Part shown: positions 18,351-25,851 of the stretch, piece by piece
Numbering within the stretch: the stretch's first letter is position 1
How the letters are laid out: each line of letters opens with the position of its first letter
Assembly (NCBI GenBank): GCA_938020525.1
Contig: CALIHW010000158.1
Coordinates: 1 to 44,224, forward strand
From: an uncultured Granulosicoccaceae bacterium
GTDB taxonomy: Bacteria; Pseudomonadota; Gammaproteobacteria; Granulosicoccales; Granulosicoccaceae
Direction: 5' to 3'
Length of the DNA: 44,224 nt
The notes under the pieces: generated by a model
Seen by the model: the letters and a program-made list of their open reading frames with translations, nothing else
What the model was told of the DNA's origin: nothing
The model's database searches: none
Position numbers and translations under genes: made by a program

Positions 18351-18518
18351 CTAGGAGTCTGCGCGGTAGAAATCCGCGTAGCGAGAACGTGCCATGGCGA
18401 GGACGTTTTTACTATCATTTGAGGCGCATAGTTGTTCATACGTAACGAAAATGATCGATAAAAACGTACCGTCAGGGCGCGTTCGCAGTTGCGGATGTTC
18501 TGCCGCGCAGACTCCTAG
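18351..18518. mobile_element. Fold-back MITE with CTAG at both ends
   Basis: A 168-bp non-coding inverted repeat. The ends are CTAGGAGTCTGCGCGG (18351-18366) and its exact complement CCGCGCAGACTCCTAG (18503-18518). Pairing continues inward with mismatches: GCGGTAGAAATCCGCG against the complement of GCGGATGTTCTGCCGC, and ACGTTTTTA.TATCATTT against AAATGAT.GATAAAAACGT. Outer CTAG on both sides suggests a 4-bp target duplication or a palindromic target. No transposase is encoded. It lies downstream of livF. The frame that reads through it into the next gene is not a real N-terminus. Confidence 0.75.
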
Positions 18519-18529
18519 TCTGCATTATC

Positions 18530-18575
18530 ATTCTCCAGCGGAGAATCTGGAGCGTCGTTCTTCTCTCCAGAGGGG
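18530..18575 (+). repeat. Two-hairpin palindromic module, GTNGTTY-loop subtype
   Basis: Hairpin 1 is ATTCTCC/GGAGAAT (18530-18546, loop AGC). Hairpin 2 is CTGGAG/CTCCAG (18547-18552, 18565-18570) with a loop containing GTCGTTC. A closing AGGGG follows. The layout is that of the modules at 73-119 and 181-227, but the second stem has a different sequence that still pairs. A more degenerate partial module follows at about 18576-18620. Confidence 0.7.
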
Positions 18576-18705
18576 CTGTTCTGTAAGCAAGACGGGTGTT
18601 CCGTACGCAAGAGGGGTCAACACTGCAATAAGTTCAGAATGTATTAAGCGCCGGTGTAGTCATATACAGTTTACAATACTATTCAGCCAGTTCGGACTCA
18701 CCCGC

Positions 18706-19446
18706 ATGCAAATCATACAAACAAAACCTGCCGCAGTATTTCTGCTATCCCTGCTGCTTGTCGGTGTGGCTAGCGCAGAATCCACAACCAGAAAATCTAC
18801 TTCAATTATCAACGGCCAGGTAATAGAAAGCGAATATCCGGCATTTCAAGGATCCGGGGGAGCTGATACTCCAAAAGCTCGAAGAAAAGACCGCACCGTC
18901 CTGAATTTCGGTCATGGGTTGTGGATCTACGACCTTTTGATCGACCTTACAATAGACAATGATGCAGATGGTCACTACTCGGCATTCTCGATCACACTGG
19001 ATATAGACAACAGCTTTTCTCCAAGAGACGTGTATGCCGTTTTCTATTTAAGTCAGGATAACGGACCATGGTTCGAATACGCGGTAACGGGCAACTTTAC
19101 GGTTAGCGGCAACAGCACGAACGACTCGATCAGTATAGAAACCAGCCTCGATACCGGTTACCCGAGCGACTACTATGATCTGTATGCAGAAATCTACGAC
19201 GCACAAACCGGTGCGCTACTGGTGACTTATGGTCCAAATCAAAGCGGCCATGTTATAGGCATTCCATTCGAGAGCACATATAACGACCGGTTCAATTCGT
19301 CAGTGAGTGTTCAACTGTCTTTCAGTGGCAGCGGGTCATTATCCTGGTTTACTCTACTGTTTTTTGTAGGTCTGGTGGCTTATCGAGGTCTCAGGAATTC
19401 TGGGGTTACAGCCAAAAGCCTGCGGACTGCAAAAAGATTTCGATAG
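18706..19446 (+). CDS. Surface-sorted protein, choice-of-anchor H-like, with GlyGly-CTERM-type tail
   Basis: A 246-residue exported protein. A signal peptide ends at VASAE (about 24). The central domain (about 70-180) is rich in Asp, Tyr and Ser, with DNDADGHYSAFSITLDID, YAVFYLSQDNGPW and TGYPSDYYDLYAEIYDA. I recognise this as resembling the gammaproteobacterial 'choice-of-anchor H' family, from memory. The C-terminus has SGSGSLSW (207-214), a hydrophobic stretch (213-226) and a basic tail, the plan of GlyGly-CTERM signals processed by rhombosortase. ATG at 18706 is used; the open frame back to 18394 runs through the MITE and a repeat module. Function is unknown; probably a surface or secreted structural protein. 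Confidence 0.75.
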   Translation: MQIIQTKPAAVFLLSLLLVGVASAESTTRKSTSIINGQVIESEYPAFQGSGGADTPKARRKDRTVLNFGHGLWIYDLLIDLTIDNDADGHYSAFSITLDIDNSFSPRDVYAVFYLSQDNGPWFEYAVTGNFTVSGNSTNDSISIETSLDTGYPSDYYDLYAEIYDAQTGALLVTYGPNQSGHVIGIPFESTYNDRFNSSVSVQLSFSGSGSLSWFTLLFFVGLVAYRGLRNSGVTAKSLRTAKRFR

Positions 19447-19553
19447 CTTTAGCCAAAGCTACTACCGCATAGCTACTTGATGGCGATGGAGTTTCGTCAA
19501 TTTAATTCGCACTGTTGCAATTGACGTACTCAAAAACCTGACATGATAGCCGG

Positions 19554-20609
19554 ATGAATAGACGCATTCGCTTTTTACTTATTTCCACACCGATTATCTG
19601 GCTGATAACAGCCGCTCCAATAGCCAAACTGACATCCTGGTGGCTCTCGACCTCATCGCTCAAAGCATTAGGCTGGAGTCTGCTGGCAGCACCTCTGGTA
19701 TCACTGTGGATTTTCCTGTCGTTCCAGACCGCCAACATTGCCACAAAGTGGCCAGCCACTCAATTCATTGGTTTATGTACTGTACTGATGAACGTGGTCA
19801 TATTCAGTTCACCACTAACGCTCCTGATGAATTCAATCACCGTTGCCGTAATAGCTACCGGACTATGGATTTTGCTTAGCTGCTACGCGGTATGGAAAGC
19901 TCTGAATGTAGAAAATACTCATCTAAAAATAGAAAGTACTAAGTTGAGTAAGGGTTATCGCATCATGCATCTGAGTGACTTGCACGCCGGCAGCCGCAGT
20001 AGCGCGTTTATCAATAGAATGGTAAAGCAGACGAATTCGCTGCAACCGGATCTTGTATTTATAACCGGTGACTTAATCGACTCAAGCGCAGTAGATAGCA
20101 AATACCTGCAACCACTATCTGGACTTAACTGCCCAGTCTACCTGTGCCTCGGCAATCACGAACGCTATGTCAACCTGGAAAAAGCCATTATGGCCATCGA
20201 AGCTAACAACATCAAAGTACTTCGCAACGAAAGTGTCACCATTGAAGAGCTTGAAATTACTGGCATTGATGACGAGGATAATCCCGCTCAGGTCGCTAAC
20301 ACGCTTCCTGAAATCATACGCGATGACAATAATTTCCAGATTCTGTTGTACCACCGGCCACACGGATTTGAAGATGCTGCAAATGCAGGAATTGACTTAA
20401 TGCTGTGCGGCCACACCCACGCTGGTCAAATGTGGCCATTTGGCATTCTGGTGAAGCGCCAATTTCCCTATATCAAAGGGTTGTATAAGTCTGGCGATGC
20501 GTCGCTTTACGTTTCTCAGGGTACCGGCACCTGGGGGCCCACTATGCGTCTTGGTACATCGAGTGAAATGACACTAATAGAAGTCGATACCGTCCAAACC
20601 GGAGCATAG
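19554..20609 (+). CDS. Membrane-anchored metallophosphoesterase (YkuE/YaeI-like)
   Basis: A 351-residue protein with about four N-terminal transmembrane helices (residues 8-115) and a calcineurin-like phosphoesterase domain. Metal and active-site motifs are all present: D142-L-H144, G172-D173, G200-N-H-E203, H267 (LYHRPH) and GHTHAGQ (286-292). It probably faces the cytoplasm or periplasm at the inner membrane and hydrolyses phosphoester substrates. Relatives act on lipid or cell-wall intermediates, but the substrate is not known here. ATG at 19554; no strong ribosome binding site. No close operon partner: 107 bases separate it from the preceding gene. Confidence 0.88.
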   Translation: MNRRIRFLLISTPIIWLITAAPIAKLTSWWLSTSSLKALGWSLLAAPLVSLWIFLSFQTANIATKWPATQFIGLCTVLMNVVIFSSPLTLLMNSITVAVIATGLWILLSCYAVWKALNVENTHLKIESTKLSKGYRIMHLSDLHAGSRSSAFINRMVKQTNSLQPDLVFITGDLIDSSAVDSKYLQPLSGLNCPVYLCLGNHERYVNLEKAIMAIEANNIKVLRNESVTIEELEITGIDDEDNPAQVANTLPEIIRDDNNFQILLYHRPHGFEDAANAGIDLMLCGHTHAGQMWPFGILVKRQFPYIKGLYKSGDASLYVSQGTGTWGPTMRLGTSSEMTLIEVDTVQTGA

Positions 20610-20645
20610 CGGGTCAGGTATTTCCATGACCAGTCGTGGACCAGT

Positions 20646-20819
20646 TTACGTATCAATATCCGAATTCTGTTTACTCAAAAAAGCAAATGGTATTGCCAAC
20701 GGTCCGAATAACGCCCCCATCACTCCCCAGAATACAGGATTTGCACCACGCTTCTTTGCTATGTAGTGGCATGTTGCAATGCTCAATATTGCCACCAAAA
20801 ATATACCAGCTATATACAT
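20646..20819 (-). CDS. Small membrane protein, 57 residues
   Basis: A clean minus-strand frame from ATG (20817-20819) to TAA (20646-20648), preceded by GCAGGAATTATTT, a good ribosome binding site. The product starts MYIAGIFLVAILSIATCHYI, has a short basic-polar turn (AKKRGANPVFWG) and a second hydrophobic stretch (about 31-49), then a polar tail. It is a two-helix hairpin membrane microprotein with PVFWGVMGALFGPLAI in the second helix, a pattern common in small inner-membrane proteins. Homologues and function are not known to me. It is convergent with the phosphoesterase gene, 36 bases away. Confidence 0.7.
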   Translation of the reverse strand: MYIAGIFLVAILSIATCHYIAKKRGANPVFWGVMGALFGPLAIPFAFLSKQNSDIDT

Positions 20820-20845
20820 AAATAATTCCTGCGTCAGTTATTGCA

Positions 20846-20886
20846 AAGCAAAATACGTTTGTATCTCCTCAAGAGGGAGAATGTCT
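20846..20886 (-). repeat. Degenerate two-hairpin palindromic module
   Basis: A minus-strand relative of the module at 20970-21020: CAAAGC, then AAAATAC, then GTTTGTAT, followed by CTCCTCAAGAGGGAGAAT. Pairing is partly eroded. It abuts the next module, of the TCTAAG subtype. Confidence 0.5.
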
Positions 20887-20898
20887 CTTTCAGAAGAC

Positions 20899-20934
20899 AC
20901 CCTCCCCAGGGAGGGTCGGCATCTAAACGCCGGG
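20899..20934 (+). repeat. Two-hairpin palindromic module, TCTAAG/TCTAAA-loop subtype
   Basis: Hairpin 1 is ACCCTCCC/GGGAGGGT with a CA loop (20899-20916). Hairpin 2 is CGGC/GCCG (20917-20920, 20929-20932) around ATCTAAAC. It matches the element at 14715-14760 apart from a shorter first arm and a lost closing arm. Confidence 0.7.
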
Positions 20935-20969
20935 CAAGAATGCAGCTCGAGACTAATTGATAGCTCAGC

Positions 20970-21304
20970 CCCTCTTGCAAAGCAAACTACGCTTTGTATT
21001 CTCCCGAGGAGCGTGTCGTCAAAGGTTTTAGTGACTATCACTTAACCATAACCCGTGCCGCTTTTGTCATTCTCCCTGGGGAGAATCCGGCGTGTAGTTT
21101 GCGCCGGAAGAGGGGTGTGTCTGGTTAGATATTCAATAAGTCTTCGAGCTTAAACTTTGAATTTATTACCAAAAGTATCCCTCTCCCAATGCAAACAACG
21201 CATTGGACTCTCCCATAGGGAGAGTGACTTGGCTTTGGGTACGTGGTACGTGCATTAAAATATAGTCGAACAGGATTTCAAAAAATGCTTTGACGACACC
21301 CTCC
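20970..21304. repeat. Palindromic repeat block, copy 2 (inverted partner at 1-327)
   Basis: Reverse-complement counterpart of the block at 1-327, with roughly one difference per ten bases and a few small indels. It contains three modules in the same relative order: CAAAGC/GCTTTG near 20978-20996; ATTCTCCC/GGGAGAAT at 21069-21086 with CCGGCG/CGCCGG at 21087-21107; and ACTCTCCC/GGGAGAGT with the CCAATGC/GCATTGG stem near 21185-21225. The spacers between modules are conserved too, so the whole block was copied as a unit. A further arm (ACCCTCCCGAGGGAGAAT) continues to about 21315. Confidence 0.85.
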
Positions 21305-21466
21305 CGAGGGAGAATGTCTGTTGGTGGCTCGAATGATACCCCACTCCAATGGACACTGAGAAACTACACAAGACTTCAGACCTCAAAACACCTAACATCA
21401 CTATTATAGCAGAATGCCCAACAGGCACTGTTCGGGTACCGCAGCTTCAGAAACCGTAGTTTTACG

Positions 21467-22708
21467 CTATCTCAACTTCATTGGTTGCAACCGCAGATAA
21501 GTAAGCGTGCGCCAGAGCCATTCAACCGGACCAAACCTGAACTTATGCAACCATAAGGGTGAAAAATAGAGTTGCAAGCAACATATCAACAGTACAACCA
21601 GCAGCTGCCCCCATCTTGGTACGGCACCAAACAAGCCCAGGCCGTGCCCGTAAAAAATAAATGTGGCTGCAACGGTATGCATCAGATAATTGGTCAATGC
21701 CATTCGCCCGACTGCTGCCAGCCGACGCTTAAGGTTTGCGAATAGTTCAGATTGAACAACACGCATCACTACACCCACATATGCCATAGCAATGAACATA
21801 CTGCCAAAATAGTTATACAAGGAACCGGGGCCCATCAGCGCATAGAGTGCATCCCACTGATGAGAAAAATTATCTAAAATGCCATAAACCACTAGCGGCA
21901 ATCCGAATACGAATCCAAATAAGATAAGTTTGTAATAAAACCTCACGCTGCAAGTTGCAGAGAATACACCCCACTTATAAAGCGCCATACCGACAAGCAT
22001 CAGTCCACCTGCACGCCAAAGTAGATAAAACAACATAGCTGTAGTCTGCATTGACACGGTAGCCGGCACCCTGGCCTGCATCTGAGTTAACCAATCACCT
22101 TGATACGCGGCAATTTCTGCACTTATGGCAGTCTGGGATGGATCAAACTTAGATAAAAGATCCGCAAGGACTTCTGGTGGTCCAGACGGAAGGCTTAAAT
22201 ATGAACCGGTATTCAGCAAAGGCACAACCAGTAAGACACAGCAGCCCGCTAACAATAATTTTCGTGGCGAGCAGTTTCGACAACAGAAAATCAGAGCGCC
22301 ACAAATTGCATAGGTGACTAAAATATCACCAGACCACAATAGATAGGCATGAGCCAACCCGATCAATAGCAGCCAAAATATTCGCCTATAGTACAAACCG
22401 GTAGCGCCACGATTTTCAAGCCTCACGGTCTGCAACACCAGACCAGCGCCAAACAGCATTGAAAACAACGCCATAAATTTTTGATCAAAAAAGATATGGC
22501 TAAATGCCCAAACCCATAGATTGACTCCTTCCAGGCTTCCATACACGGTCGGCAGGAAATACGCGGCTTCAGGCATTGAAAATGCCTGAATATTCATTAC
22601 CAGGATTCCCAGTAACGCAAAGCCCCGAAGCACATCCAACGCTATTACTCTTTCAACAGATTCGACCGGCGCTGCGGTCAAAGCAGCTAAAGGTGTTTCC
22701 GTACACAA
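21467..22708 (-). CDS. DUF418-family membrane protein (YeiB-like)
   Basis: A 413-residue polytopic inner-membrane protein with roughly nine or ten hydrophobic helices. It opens with ERVIALDVLRGFALLGILVMN, the usual start of DUF418/YeiB proteins, and has the C-terminal GRMALTNYLMHTVAATFIFYG segment typical of the DUF418 region. The family resembles acyltransferase-type membrane proteins, but its role is not established. The only suitable start is TTG at 22708, placed by GTAGGAGAATTGAG in front of it; no ATG exists before the first helix. It lies 107 bases downstream of the flavin monooxygenase on the same strand. Confidence 0.85.
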   Translation of the reverse strand: MCTETPLAALTAAPVESVERVIALDVLRGFALLGILVMNIQAFSMPEAAYFLPTVYGSLEGVNLWVWAFSHIFFDQKFMALFSMLFGAGLVLQTVRLENRGATGLYYRRIFWLLLIGLAHAYLLWSGDILVTYAICGALIFCCRNCSPRKLLLAGCCVLLVVPLLNTGSYLSLPSGPPEVLADLLSKFDPSQTAISAEIAAYQGDWLTQMQARVPATVSMQTTAMLFYLLWRAGGLMLVGMALYKWGVFSATCSVRFYYKLILFGFVFGLPLVVYGILDNFSHQWDALYALMGPGSLYNYFGSMFIAMAYVGVVMRVVQSELFANLKRRLAAVGRMALTNYLMHTVAATFIFYGHGLGLFGAVPRWGQLLVVLLICCLQLYFSPLWLHKFRFGPVEWLWRTLTYLRLQPMKLR

Positions 22709-22815
22709 CTCAATTCTCCTACAACCTGTTTTTATTAGTATTTAGTGTACTTCGGTACTACTCTGATTCAGGAGCATCCTTTTGTTGGGTAATGCCATCC
22801 GCCATTAGAGCTCTG

Positions 22816-24627
22816 CTATCCGTTATGATGAACCTCCTTCAAGTTATAGACTTTTGTATCAACTCCCTCCATTCGAGCCTTGAGCTGCAACGCAAGATAC
22901 AATGAATAGTGTCGTGACTGATGAAGATTGCCACCGTGAAACCACAATGCCTCCTGCTGAGTAGGCTTCCACATATTACGCAACTCACCTTCCCACGGGC
23001 CTGGATCTTTCTTTGTATCTGATCCTAACCCCCAACACTTACCCACCTTATCTGCCACTTCCTGAGAGATCAGCTTCGCAGCCCAGCCATTCATTGAACC
23101 GTAGCCTGTTGCACAAACTATTAGGTCTGCGGGTAGTTCACTACCATCATCAAGACTTATCGAATTGGCATTAATACCAGTAACATTGACTCCACTTTTT
23201 ATTTTGATTTTCCCATCTATAATCAACTGGGACGCACCCACGTCAATGTAATAACCCGACCCTCTGCGAAGATACTTCATAAAAAGTCCGGACCCGTCCT
23301 CTCCGAAATCGAGCATAAAGCCTGCCTTCTCGAGCCCTTTGTACATATCGGCATCGCGCTTTGCCATTTCATCGTAAACAGGGATTTGCAGTGTATGCAG
23401 TATCTTGTAAGGCAGTGATGCAAAGATAAGATCCGCCATATCAGTGGTAACACCATTGGCTACTGCCTCACGTGAATACAATCCACCTAACGCCAGCTCC
23501 ATCAACGTATCCGATTTGGCAATATGCGTTGAAGAACGCTGCAGCATAGTGACATCAGCACCGCTTTCCCAGAGATCTGCAGAAATATCGTGTGCAGAGT
23601 TATTGGAACCGATTACGACACATTTTTTACCAGTCCAGTCCTCACCGCCCTTATGTTGACTGGAATGGCACAGAGTTCCTTTAAAGTCATTCATACCTGG
23701 GATGTCAGGCATATTAGGAACTCCAGACATCCCTGTTGCAAGCACTACTTGCTGTGGCTTCAGCACCAGTTCTTCACCGTTGCGGTTAACTGTCACCGTC
23801 CATTCTTTTTTCGCATCGTCATAACTGGCACTCAGTGCTTCGCTGTTTGTCCAGTAGTTAAGCTCCATAACCTTGGTATACATCTCAAGCCAGTCACCGA
23901 TTTTATCTTTTGGTGAAAACACCGGCCAGTGATCCGGAAATGGCAGATAGGGAAGATGGTCATACCAGACAGGATCATGAAGGCACAGGGATTTATAACG
24001 TTTGCGCCATGAGTCACCGGGTTTTTCGTTCTTTTCAAGAATAATGGTTGGCACACCAAGTCTCTTCAAGCGTGCTCCTAGACCAATACCACCCTGACCA
24101 CCACCAATCACAAGACAATACGGCTGACGGCTTATACCAAGCTCGGCTTCCTCCTGCTGCCTGCGTTCGATCCAGTTTTTACGATCTTTAAATGCACCAT
24201 GCTCAACACCCATCTCACGGGTACCATGCTGATCATTTTTCTCCTCATACCCCTTCAATTCCAACATGGTGGTGAGTAACGTCCAGCACTTGTCACCCTT
24301 TAAACGAACGTGTCCGCGCCCGCGCGCGACTTCTGTCTCAAAGGTTAACCAGCCTTCAGTAATACCGTCTGCAGAAGTGCCATCTCCCTCCAGTTGCCAG
24401 TTCAACGGTTTGGTATGACCTAAGGTGCTATCGAGCATCTTGCGAATACTGTCCGGCCCTTCCGCGGTATCAAGATTCCAGGTAAACGTAAGGAAGTCCC
24501 GCCAGTAGCAGTCTTCATCAAATAAATTCAGTACGGCGTCGATATCAGAACCGGAAAGTGCATTGTCAAAAGCGCTGATCCACACTTCCAGTTGCTTGTT
24601 CACCAGATTTTCGGCTGGAACGGCCAT
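22816..24627 (-). CDS. Flavin-containing monooxygenase with N-terminal NTF2/SnoaL-like domain
   Basis: A 603-residue two-domain protein. Residues about 8-130 form an NTF2/SnoaL-like fold (VWISAFDNALSGSDIDAVLNL... DCYWRDFLTF). Residues about 168-590 form a class B flavoprotein monooxygenase with the FAD motif GGGQGGIG (175-182), the FMO fingerprint FKGTLCHSSQHKGG (315-328) and the NADPH motif VIGSNNSAHDIS (338-349). It would oxygenate a soft nucleophile or ketone using NADPH and O2 in the cytoplasm. ATG at 24627 follows CAGGAGGAGAAAC; the upstream extension to 24669 is ignored. This fused layout is known for putative bacterial FMOs of the YUCCA-like group. Substrate unknown. Confidence 0.9.
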   Translation of the reverse strand: MAVPAENLVNKQLEVWISAFDNALSGSDIDAVLNLFDEDCYWRDFLTFTWNLDTAEGPDSIRKMLDSTLGHTKPLNWQLEGDGTSADGITEGWLTFETEVARGRGHVRLKGDKCWTLLTTMLELKGYEEKNDQHGTREMGVEHGAFKDRKNWIERRQQEEAELGISRQPYCLVIGGGQGGIGLGARLKRLGVPTIILEKNEKPGDSWRKRYKSLCLHDPVWYDHLPYLPFPDHWPVFSPKDKIGDWLEMYTKVMELNYWTNSEALSASYDDAKKEWTVTVNRNGEELVLKPQQVVLATGMSGVPNMPDIPGMNDFKGTLCHSSQHKGGEDWTGKKCVVIGSNNSAHDISADLWESGADVTMLQRSSTHIAKSDTLMELALGGLYSREAVANGVTTDMADLIFASLPYKILHTLQIPVYDEMAKRDADMYKGLEKAGFMLDFGEDGSGLFMKYLRRGSGYYIDVGASQLIIDGKIKIKSGVNVTGINANSISLDDGSELPADLIVCATGYGSMNGWAAKLISQEVADKVGKCWGLGSDTKKDPGPWEGELRNMWKPTQQEALWFHGGNLHQSRHYSLYLALQLKARMEGVDTKVYNLKEVHHNG

Positions 24628-24766
24628 GTTTCTCCTCCTGATTGTTGTCGCACTTTGACGATAACACAATCAATCCCACGATCAAATATGCGGCACATCG
24701 CTAACGCCATAGCCACCTCGACCACTCCACTACAGCAATGGTACAGCAATCTTTCCAGGACTCTCG

Positions 24767-25228
24767 TCAGGGAGTCAGTTGCTTCGTCATAAATACACTG
24801 TACGGATCAAACGTATAGCTCGCAAACGGGTCGCAATGTGTAAAACCAAAATTTTCGTATAATACTCGCGCTGGTTGAAACGCATCTGCGGATCCGGTTT
24901 CAAGCCACAGATGCCGGTAGCCACGCTCTATCGCACAATCGATCAGGTGCGTCAGTAGTCGACTTGCCACCCCTTGCTGTAAAAACTGCTGTGTAGTTCG
25001 CATGGATTTTATCTCGGCATTGGAACTATCGATCTCTTTTATCGCGCCACAGCCCATTAGCTGATCTTCCTGCCACATACTAAAAAAACTTACTTCAGAT
25101 GATCTAAGTGCATCAAGATCAAGCGCGTGTATGCTATCTGGTGGCGAGCTCAATGCCATCTCTTCAAGATGTTGTTGCAAGAGAGCCGCAACCTCTGGAG
25201 CAGAGAGCCCACCTTCGATAATTTTCAT
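24767..25228 (-). CDS. GNAT-family N-acetyltransferase
   Basis: A 153-residue single GNAT domain, transferring an acyl group from acyl-CoA to an amine. The acetyl-CoA loop is QQFLQQGVASRLLTHLID (about 80-97), a slightly divergent Q/R-x-x-G-x-A motif. ARVLYENFGFTHCDPF (about 118-133) is the typical late helix and strand. Length is normal. The ATG at 25228 stands alone with no operon partner; the monooxygenase lies 140 bases further on the same strand. Substrate not inferable. Confidence 0.85.
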   Translation of the reverse strand: MKIIEGGLSAPEVAALLQQHLEEMALSSPPDSIHALDLDALRSSEVSFFSMWQEDQLMGCGAIKEIDSSNAEIKSMRTTQQFLQQGVASRLLTHLIDCAIERGYRHLWLETGSADAFQPARVLYENFGFTHCDPFASYTFDPYSVFMTKQLTP

Positions 25229-25851
25229 AACAACAATACGCTCGTAACTTTCAATCGTCGCGCACCGACCATCCTTGCTATTCTAGCTATATCGCCCTAC
25301 TCTCTGGATAACACGACTTCTCGACTCTACAATCGAACGAGCCTGCCGCGTAATTTCCAATCAAATTATTTGATACACTGGAATACATAACACCACATAA
25401 GAATTATCAAATTCAACGTTAACGGATGATTAAACGCAGGGAGACGTAGGGGGGATCAGCTTGCGCATCCACCAACTATAACTCGATTGGTTTATGATTA
25501 TAACAACTGACTTCCCGTGAGCGGCATTGGTGGATGCGCTTTTGAGACCGTAGAAACCAATGGAAGGTTCACGGAGACTATTCGGCTCTAGCGTGAACTT
25601 ATCCCCTTACGCACCCTACGTCCCCCCAACGTGAAGCGTGAAAACGCACCGGAACCTGGCAGAAAATTCGTAGAACATTAGCCTCCCGAGCACGCAACTC
25701 AGATCTGCATGACAGCAACTGACAAATTGATAGTAGAAATTAAATTGGCAAGTGCTTCGACTGGTGTTAACTTTATGGATCCAAGCACACCACTGTATCG
25801 AATCTGATACTCAGATCGCAGTACCTGTTTGACTAAAACCCGGAGGAATAC
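25229..25851. other. Intergenic region upstream of the PhoX-like gene
   Basis: The 623-base gap holds a MITE (25445-25620). Bases 25229-25444 and 25621-25851 show no ORF I can support. Just before the PhoX-like start is CCCGGAGGAATAC, a strong ribosome binding site. I looked for a Pho box and did not find a convincing one. Confidence 0.5.
25445..25620. mobile_element. MITE of the GCGCATCCACC family, with an interrupted right arm
   Basis: The left terminal repeat CGTAGGGGGGATCAGC, TTGCGCATCCACCAA (25445-25475) is matched on the right by TTGGTGGATGCGCTTTT (25528-25544) and, further out, CTTATCCCCTTACGCACCCTACG (25598-25620). About 53 bases separate the two halves of the right arm, so this copy seems to have an internal insertion or is composite. 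Related copies lie at 37156-37215 and 42695-42840. It encodes nothing. Confidence 0.7.

Larger units (their letters stand above)
20820..21466. other. Repeat-filled intergenic region
   Basis: Between the microprotein and the DUF418 gene, about 650 bases are mostly palindromic modules (20846-21315). The last 150 bases (21316-21466) carry no module and no ORF. The small CTGTTCGGG/AACAG-type inversions near 21420 are too weak to call a terminator for the DUF418 gene. Confidence 0.6.

Noticed and set aside
18394-18705. N-terminal extension of the surface protein
   Set aside because: It translates MITE and palindromic module sequence, and a clean signal peptide starts at 18706.
25690-25735. Possible Pho box (two TGTCA cores on the minus strand) before the PhoX-like gene
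   Set aside because: The two cores are 10 rather than 11 bases apart and on the wrong strand for the gene; too weak to call.
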